Assembly (NCBI GenBank): GCA_051879315.1
Contig: JBJELW010000053.1
Coordinates: 1 to 64,000, forward strand
Direction of reading: 5' to 3'
DNA from: Roseburia_C sp051879315
GTDB lineage: Bacteria > Bacillota > Clostridia > Lachnospirales > Lachnospiraceae
DNA length: 64,000 bases
Shown here: one piece after another, positions 59,265 to 64,000 of the stretch
Layout of the letters: the number at the start of each line of letters is the position of its first letter
How positions within the stretch are numbered: position 1 is the stretch's first letter
The notes under the pieces: generated by a model
Told to the model about the DNA's origin: nothing
Seen by the model: only the letters and a program-made list of their open reading frames with translations
The model's database searches: none
Program-made: the position numbers and the translations under genes

Positions 59265-60761
59265 CTACTGAAACTCCTCCGCCAGGTCAATGACACTGCC
59301 GTCCATGGCATTGACCATCACCGTATTTTCACAGGTTAACCCAAAGAAATCTCCTGTATGGTCGCACAGTCTCCATGCGGGAATATAGCTGTAATAGCCC
59401 TCCCGGCTGTCATCATGAACCCGGAAATAGATCAGTTCCATGGCATTAAAGGATACCTGGGTCTGTCCGGCAAAGGGGTACCTCTCCGGATGCTCCATCA
59501 ATTCATCACTGATGATCTTTTGGATATTTTCCAGAGGAAGCAGCTTCACCTCTCTGGTCACTCCGGTCACTTCCACCGGATTGTGCACCTCCATGGCAAT
59601 CACACCCCGCTCTGTCACATAGACATCCGCATAGGCACCCATGGAATAAAAACCGCTGCTTTTATCATAGTCCCAATACAGAGCCTCTCCCCCAAACCCG
59701 GTCAGGGACAGCTCATCGATACCCAGTTCGTAGCGGAACCAGTATCCATCCGTCCGCTGGGTATTGGTTTGAAATGTTCCATCCCCCAGATCCTCAATGT
59801 CACCGTACCAGTATACTGCGTCGGTCCGTCTTTGCACCGGATTGGAAAATCCCACATTCTCCAATGTCTGCTTGGCAATATCTCCGGCCTGCGCCTCTGT
59901 CAAAGCGCATTCATTTTCACAATTCTCCAAAGAAAAAGTTTCGTAGGCCAAGCCCTCCGCCTCTGCCACTTCTTCCGGACACACCTGATAAACATCCTCC
60001 GGATACAGGGAGATCTCTACCTCCTTCTGTTCATTCAGGGGGCCATCTCCCTCCACCTCCACGGAGATAACACCGCCTTCCGCATCGGAAAAAGTAATTT
60101 TCCCATTAGACGAGGGCCATTCCACCCGAAGTATGTAGGCGGCTCCATCAATCATCCCCCGGTATACCTCTCCATCATATACATCTACAGGAGTGTAATT
60201 CTCCGACGCGGTTTTCAGTGCTGCCTTACAGGCTGCCAGCTTCTCCTGTTCCTCCTGGATGGTGTTTTGTATTTCCTTCTCCATATACGCTCCCACCGGA
60301 TGATGCTCGTCCTCAAGCAGCACCTGATTCGCCGCGATCTCATCCTCATAATCGGCAATCTTTTCCTGCAACGGTTCCTTTGGCAGACGGACATCGTCAT
60401 AGTAATAAACCTCCTCATCACCAAATACTGCCTTTGCCACCTGCTCTGTATACGCATCCTCTTCTACAGGAGCCTGCACCTCTATCACATGCATGGAGTC
60501 CGCCTCCGGCACTGTAATCTCTGCATTCACATTAAACTCTATGGCGTTGCCGCTTTCCGTGGTAGCTTTCCATTCTGCTTCCCACTTTTTTGCATCCGTT
60601 AACTGGGCCAGACCGGAACTGCTTTCTCCTTGGGTGGATTCCGTCACTTCCGTATCATCCAGACTGTAATCCACCGTTTTATTTCCACATCCTGTCAACA
60701 CCCCTGCTCCAACGCAGGCAGCCAATCCCATGCTCAAAAACTTCCTGATATTAATTTCCAC
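59265..60761 (-). CDS. Lipoprotein, paralog of the next gene downstream
   Basis: This 498-residue lipoprotein (signal FLSMGLAACVGAGVLTGCGNK) is the tandem paralog of the product of 57760-59253, with the same start (VDYSLDDTEVTES) and the same end (YFRVHDDSREGYYSYIPAWRLCDHTGD...VMVNAMDGSVIDLAEEFQ). The start is GTG 60761, with AAAGG just upstream. The longer reading from 60800 would put Arg/Lys-rich residues ahead of a normal signal. It is the first complete gene of the export run on this side of the insertion sequence and has its own promoter-like sequence at 60803-60832. Function is unknown. Confidence 0.85.
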   Translation of the reverse strand: MEINIRKFLSMGLAACVGAGVLTGCGNKTVDYSLDDTEVTESTQGESSSGLAQLTDAKKWEAEWKATTESGNAIEFNVNAEITVPEADSMHVIEVQAPVEEDAYTEQVAKAVFGDEEVYYYDDVRLPKEPLQEKIADYEDEIAANQVLLEDEHHPVGAYMEKEIQNTIQEEQEKLAACKAALKTASENYTPVDVYDGEVYRGMIDGAAYILRVEWPSSNGKITFSDAEGGVISVEVEGDGPLNEQKEVEISLYPEDVYQVCPEEVAEAEGLAYETFSLENCENECALTEAQAGDIAKQTLENVGFSNPVQRRTDAVYWYGDIEDLGDGTFQTNTQRTDGYWFRYELGIDELSLTGFGGEALYWDYDKSSGFYSMGAYADVYVTERGVIAMEVHNPVEVTGVTREVKLLPLENIQKIISDELMEHPERYPFAGQTQVSFNAMELIYFRVHDDSREGYYSYIPAWRLCDHTGDFFGLTCENTVMVNAMDGSVIDLAEEFQ

Positions 60762-60802
60762 AGTACCTTTGCCTCCTCTTCTCTTCCGCCTCAGTACCAC
60801 TC

Positions 60803-60832
60803 TATAAAATGATTTTATCCGCAGCTTGTAAA
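60803..60832 (-). promoter_or_regulatory. Possible sigma-A promoter of the lipoprotein-export run
   Basis: Minus strand: -35 TTTACA (60827-60832), 18-base spacer and -10 TTTATA (60803-60808), about 40 bases before the GTG start. It lies between the insertion sequence and the operon, so the downstream genes may still be read despite the insertion. Confidence 0.5.
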
Positions 60833-60900
60833 CAATTTGTATCTATGATGCAAGTTATATAATGTGCCAAAAGAACTTGATGCGGTAGCCGCAAAGTTAA

Positions 60901-60927
60901 ATTGCACAAAATTGGGGCTGTCGCACT
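60901..60927 (+). repeat. Left inverted repeat of the insertion sequence
   Basis: Begins ATTGCACAAAATTGGGG and continues CTGTCGCAC. It pairs by sequence with the inverted copy at 62791-62815, with one gap and a few mismatches. Confidence 0.65.
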
Positions 60928-60953
60928 AAGTGATTAGTGTGCAGCTCCTTTTT
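60914..60953 (+). terminator. Inward-facing hairpin at the left end of the insertion sequence
   Basis: GGGGCTGTCGCACTAA pairs with TTAGTGTGCAGCTCC around GTGA, followed by TTTTT, on the plus strand. It would stop transcripts coming in from the left before the transposase gene. Confidence 0.75.
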
Positions 60954-61011
60954 CATACAAAAAATAACTGCCAGACTCGAAAAAATCTGGCAGTTGGTGT
61001 AAAATCAATGT

Positions 61012-62631
61012 ATGACCAAACACATTAACTTACAAAAGAATTATAGCTTAAATCAAAGTGGATATCAATTAAAACTTCCACTAAATATTGATGCAATTAT
61101 TCCGGAAGATGATTCTGTGCGGTTACTAAGTCAGTTTGTGGAGGCAATGGATTTGACTGATCTGTATTCTACTTATGAAAGAATAAATTCTGTATCGCCA
61201 AGAACACTTCTTAAGATTGTACTTTACTCTTACATGAATGGGGATTATTCCTCCCGTTCTATGGAGTTAAACTGTAAAAGGGATATCAATTTCATGTTTC
61301 TTTTGGAAGGTGCACCCGCTCCAGACCATGCAACATTTGCACGGTTCCGAAGCATTCATTTTGCACCCTGTGCCAAGCGTATTCTTGCTGAAATGTCCAA
61401 TGCACTTTTTGATCTGGGAGAGATTTCAGGAGAGACCATTTTTATCGATGGTACCAAAATAGAAGCCAGCGCAAATAAATATACTTTTGTCTGGAAGAAA
61501 GCGGTAACAAAGAACCAGGGAAAGCTCCTTATAAAACTTGCTGATTTTGTCGCTGAGTGTGAGCAACTTTATGATATAAAGATTGTTTATGGCAGTACCA
61601 TAAAAATGAAGCATGTAAAGAAGCTCCGCAAAAAACTTTATGCCCTGAAGAAAAGCGAAAATGTGGTTTTCGTCCATGGTATCGGAAAAAGAAAAACACC
61701 TCTTCAAAAAAGCATGGAAACACTTGAAGATTACCTGTCCAGACTCAAAAAATACAATCAGGAAATACACATCTGTGGAGAACGCAACAGTTATTCCAAA
61801 ACAGACCATGATGCCACGTTTATGAGGATGAAAGAAGATGCTATGGGAAACGGACAGTTAAAACCGGCATACAATCTCCAGCATGGTGTGGATTCCGAAT
61901 ATATCACATGGCTTACCATCGGACCACAGCCTACTGATACAACAACTTTAATTCCATTTCTAAAGGATGCAGAAAAACATCTGAAATTCAAGTACAAAAA
62001 TATAACTGCTGATGCCGGATATGAAAGTGAGGAAAACTATCTGTTCCTCGAAAACAATGGACAGCTTTCTTATATAAAACCGGCCAATTACGAAATTTCA
62101 AAGACAAAAAAGTACAGGAATGATATAGGAAAAGTAGAAAACATGGAGTATGACCCCCAGTCCGATATCTATACCTGCAGAAACGATAAAAAACTGACTG
62201 TAGACCATATCAGACATTCCAAAAGCAAAACAGGATACGCGAGTGAGAAAACGATCTACAAATGTGAGGACTGTAGCGGCTGTCCGTACAAAAAAGAGTG
62301 TATCAAAGGCAACAACTGTAAAACACCTCTGGAAGAAAGGACAAAAATACTTCAGGTTGCCAAAACATTTCTAAAATACAGAGAGGAAAACCTGGAACGA
62401 ATACTTTCAGATGATGGAATTCTCTTCAGAACAAACAGGAGCATTCAGGCTGAGGGTTCCTTTGGGGATTTAAAACAGGATATGCAGTTCAGAAGATACC
62501 TGAGTAAAGGAACATCAAATGTACTTGCCGAAAGCACACTTCTGGCTATGGCAAGAAATATAAATAAACTTCACAATAAGTTACAAAAAGGCAAAACAGG
62601 AACACATCTGTTTCCACTAAAAAGTGCCTAG
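61012..62631 (+). CDS. IS1182-family transposase
   Basis: This 539-residue DDE transposase has an N-terminal DUF772-type domain (about 45-120: SPRTLLKIVLYSYMNGDYSSRSMELNCKRDINFMFLLEGAPAPDHATFARFR). Catalytic candidates are Asp in FIDGTKIEASANKYTF (about 145), Asp in NITADAGYESEENY (about 340) and Glu in SIQAEGSFGDLKQDMQFRRY (about 485). Cysteine pairs in CEDCSGCPYKKEC form the usual metal-binding knuckle of this group. Length and frame are intact, so the element may still be active. The gene is richer in A/T than its neighbours and has only a weak ribosome binding site. Confidence 0.93.
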   Translation: MTKHINLQKNYSLNQSGYQLKLPLNIDAIIPEDDSVRLLSQFVEAMDLTDLYSTYERINSVSPRTLLKIVLYSYMNGDYSSRSMELNCKRDINFMFLLEGAPAPDHATFARFRSIHFAPCAKRILAEMSNALFDLGEISGETIFIDGTKIEASANKYTFVWKKAVTKNQGKLLIKLADFVAECEQLYDIKIVYGSTIKMKHVKKLRKKLYALKKSENVVFVHGIGKRKTPLQKSMETLEDYLSRLKKYNQEIHICGERNSYSKTDHDATFMRMKEDAMGNGQLKPAYNLQHGVDSEYITWLTIGPQPTDTTTLIPFLKDAEKHLKFKYKNITADAGYESEENYLFLENNGQLSYIKPANYEISKTKKYRNDIGKVENMEYDPQSDIYTCRNDKKLTVDHIRHSKSKTGYASEKTIYKCEDCSGCPYKKECIKGNNCKTPLEERTKILQVAKTFLKYREENLERILSDDGILFRTNRSIQAEGSFGDLKQDMQFRRYLSKGTSNVLAESTLLAMARNINKLHNKLQKGKTGTHLFPLKSA

Positions 62632-62756
62632 ATTTTAACTTACCTAAATGAATTGATCAGCCATTTCAAAATGGCTTGTAAAAGTGCGCCTATTTTACAG
62701 AATTATATATCATATCATAAAATTCTGTAAAATTCTGCTTCTTAAACAGTAAAAAG

Positions 62757-62801
62757 GAAGCTGCCGCTTCACGATTTTTCAATCGTTAAAGCGACAGCCC
62801 C
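62757..62801 (-). terminator. Inward-facing hairpin at the right end of the insertion sequence
   Basis: Minus strand: GGGGCTGTCGCTT...AAGCGGCAGC stem with ACGATT/AATCGT above, then TTCCTTTTT. It would stop transcripts coming from the kinase side. Near copy of the hairpin at 40-90. The differences include a paired A/T to T/A swap and a change that becomes a G-U pair in minus-strand RNA. Confidence 0.8.
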
Positions 62802-62815
62802 AGTTCATGTGCAAT
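62791..62815 (-). repeat. Right inverted repeat of the insertion sequence
   Basis: Minus strand ATTGCACATGAACTGGGG followed by CTGTCGC, the inverted counterpart of the left end. The 236 bases from the transposase stop to the next gene hold only this repeat and three hairpins. Confidence 0.65.
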
Positions 62816-62868
62816 ATTCACCTGCCACATCTCGCAGCCTGTGCCTTTGTTTTTGACACATAAAGCTT

Positions 62869-63660
62869 CTACTGTGGAACCAGGGCACTGAGATAGCGAT
62901 TCTCTGAATAAGCCTGCAGGACATAACAGGTCTCCTCCTCCCGGATCACCTCCACCAGTGACTTCCATTGCAGCCCCGTCAGATCCATATCCGGGTACAC
63001 TGACCAATCTGCCAAATTTGCCCCCTGGGTCTCCTGTTCCGTCACCATCATATCCTCCACTTCCAGGCTTTGCAAATACTCCGCCGCATTTCCCCATGGA
63101 TCCGTCTCATAGTCGTCGCTGTATTCCGCTTCCGCCAAAAAAATGGTTCCATCCTCTAAAAGAAATACCGTATGCTTTTCAGAGCCATCGTATCTGCTGA
63201 AACAGATCTTCCAATAATAAGCTGTGTAGGTCTGGAAAATGGCATCCACCGCCTTGTAAGGCTTCGCCTCCCAGGCATACCAATTCCCATATTCGGTGGA
63301 GAGATTACTGGGATACAGCCCATTGTCATACAGCTCCTTCATGCCCTCCCGGGCTGCAGTTACCGCCTCGTAATCCTCCAGATTCATCTCATAGGAAGCA
63401 GCATCCGACAACTGGCTTTCCCACTGCCCGGTAATCAGCTGTAATTTCTGGTATACACCCAGCTTTGCAGAGGCATTCCGGGACATAGCGGAGCCTGCTG
63501 CGGAATAATACTCTGCCGGCGCTGCCGACACCCGGTTCAACTCTGCCTCCCGATACTGTATCAGAAACAATCCGGGCAGCAGAATTCCTGCCAGCACAAT
63601 GACAAACGTGCCGACGAACAGAATTCGATATATGGTTTTTCGGTTGATTAATTTTTTCAT
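62869..63660 (-). CDS. Membrane-anchored extracytoplasmic protein of the export locus
   Basis: This 263-residue protein has one N-terminal membrane helix (ILFVGTFVIVLAGILLPGLFLI, about 13-34) and a soluble outer domain. Motifs seen are YREAELNRVSAAPAEYYSAAGSAMSRNASAKLGVYQKLQLITGQWES, GMKELYDNGLYPSNL and TYTAYYWKICFSRYDGSEKHTVFLLEDGTIFLAEAEY. I recognise no family. It follows the histidine kinase gene by 64 bases and comes before the lipoproteins on the far side of the insertion sequence. It may act as a sensor partner for the kinase. The stop lies about 55 bases from the IS boundary, so the insertion has not truncated it. Confidence 0.78.
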   Translation of the reverse strand: MKKLINRKTIYRILFVGTFVIVLAGILLPGLFLIQYREAELNRVSAAPAEYYSAAGSAMSRNASAKLGVYQKLQLITGQWESQLSDAASYEMNLEDYEAVTAAREGMKELYDNGLYPSNLSTEYGNWYAWEAKPYKAVDAIFQTYTAYYWKICFSRYDGSEKHTVFLLEDGTIFLAEAEYSDDYETDPWGNAAEYLQSLEVEDMMVTEQETQGANLADWSVYPDMDLTGLQWKSLVEVIREEETCYVLQAYSENRYLSALVPQ

Positions 63661-63724
63661 CTCTGGGAATCTTCCTCTCTATGCATCCTTCCGTATAACT
63701 CTTCCTACGAAAAACCGGCCACTG

Positions 63725-64000
63725 CTATCTGTCCACCGCCGGGAAAGTAACCTGCATCCGGGTACCTTCTCCCAGGGTACTGTCGATTGCCAGCTCCGCC
63801 CCATGTCTTTCCAAAATCAAAGCCACCAGCGACATGCCTAGTCCGGCCCCGCCCTCCCTGCGGGAGCGTGACTTGTCCACCATGTAAAATTCATCACAGA
63901 TCCTTCCCACGTCTTCCTGAGACATGCCCACTCCGTGATCCGTAACCGTAAATTCATATCCTGTACAGGTTGCGTCTGTTTCTTCCAGAGGATTTTCTCT
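63725..64000 (-). CDS. Sensor histidine kinase, C-terminal part (cut by window edge)
   Basis: The last 91 residues of a histidine kinase; the reading frame is open up to base 64000. The HATPase domain's late boxes are visible: G1 box VTDHGVGM, F box region DEFYMVDKSRSRREGGAGLGMSLV with the G2 box, and GTRMQVTFPAVDR at the end. The N-terminal sensor, membrane helices and H box are outside the window. A response regulator gene is presumably further upstream. It likely controls the lipoprotein and ABC genes downstream on the same strand. Confidence 0.92.
   Translation of the reverse strand, partial: RENPLEETDATCTGYEFTVTDHGVGMSQEDVGRICDEFYMVDKSRSRREGGAGLGMSLVALILERHGAELAIDSTLGEGTRMQVTFPAVDR

Larger units (their letters stand above)
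60901..62815 (+). mobile_element. IS1182-family insertion sequence
   Basis: An element of about 1.9 kb with one transposase gene. The ends are imperfect inverted repeats: ATTGCACAAAATTGGGGCTG (from 60901) and, on the minus strand, ATTGCACATGAACTGGGGCT (from 62815), both running on into CTGTCGC. Each end also forms a terminator-like hairpin facing inward (60914-60953; 62757-62801), as if to block outside transcription. A further hairpin, AACTGCCAGA/TCTGGCAGTT, lies before the transposase. No target duplication is apparent. The exact outer boundary is uncertain by several bases. Confidence 0.75.

Noticed and set aside
60966..60996. Hairpin AACTGCCAGA/TCTGGCAGTT before the transposase as a possible small RNA
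   Set aside because: It fits a usual IS-internal regulatory stem, with no promoter of its own visible.
62786..63097. A minus-strand frame ending VNIAHELGLSL, which looks like a histidine-kinase H box
   Set aside because: Most of it is the shadow of the membrane-anchored protein gene, and the HELGLSL part is encoded by the IS end repeat. The real kinase ends at 63725. The likeness is chance.
1..64000. CRISPR array, rRNA genes, prophage or plasmid genes
   Set aside because: No regularly spaced direct repeats, no rRNA sequence, and no phage structural, integrase or replication genes were seen. One IS element and one tRNA are the only such features.

Overview
The window reads as the chromosome of a motile, low-to-mid-GC Gram-positive anaerobe of the class Clostridia, most likely a Lachnospiraceae bacterium (Roseburia / Eubacterium rectale / Lachnospira type). 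The reasons are a late flagellar operon with the CsrA-FliW pair, glgB, an aconitase-like hydratase, a DUF6145-like protein, a tyrosine T-box, two manganese (yybP-ykoY) riboswitches, strong GGAGG ribosome binding sites, sigma-A promoters (TTGACA/TATAAT) and clostridial sigma-28 promoters (CTAAA-N16-CCGATA). No 16S rRNA is present, so this assignment is inference. Nearly all genes lie on the minus strand.

Layout. 1-12,200: glycogen branching enzyme, a TPR/ATPase protein, an AI-2E-family permease, an aconitase-family hydratase, a MacB-like fused ABC transporter, and the Mn exporter MntP under a Mn riboswitch. 12,200-26,000: a flagellin-glycosylation island. It holds three CgeB/DUF3880-type glycosyltransferases of one subtype, a tandemly repeated two-gene module (DUF4422 protein plus a second CgeB-like subtype), a nonulosonate synthase (NeuB family), a fused CMP-nonulosonate synthetase/PseG-like protein, a Maf (MptE-like) motility-associated glycosyltransferase, and two small proteins of unknown function. 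26,000-37,700: flagellin with its own sigma-28 promoter and a CsrA-type leader, then (in upstream order) a FliT-like protein, fliS, fliD, flaG, csrA, fliW, flgL, two flgK paralogs, flgN and flgM. Two more sigma-28 promoters lie before flaG and before flgM.

37,800-50,100: housekeeping genes. These are a CaxA-type cation antiporter under a second Mn riboswitch, a Na/Pi cotransporter with a PhoU domain, tyrS with its T-box, tRNA-Cys, a Pr6Pr membrane protein, dusB, coaX, a DUF6145-like protein, birA, argF, an SPFH protein, and an SH3/SleB-type cell-wall hydrolase. 50,100-64,000: one export locus, all on the minus strand: a histidine kinase (cut by the window edge), a membrane-anchored protein, two paralogous lipoproteins, two membrane-fusion lipoproteins (one frameshifted), a 939-residue FtsX-type permease and two ABC ATPases. 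An IS1182-family element is inserted in the opposite orientation between the kinase part and the lipoprotein part.

How the genes fit together. Sigma-28/FlgM timing, FliW/CsrA control of flagellin translation, FliS/FliT/FlgN chaperones and the sugar-transfer island together describe production of a short, probably nonulosonate-decorated flagellin. The two Mn riboswitches tie two separate cation transporters to one signal. The most interesting signals are the duplicated DUF4422/CgeB modules, the CMP-synthetase/PseG fusion, the GGA-loop hairpin in the flagellin leader, the G6-tract frameshift in an efflux adaptor gene, and the terminator-like hairpins at the IS ends, one of which recurs at the left edge of the window with compensatory changes.
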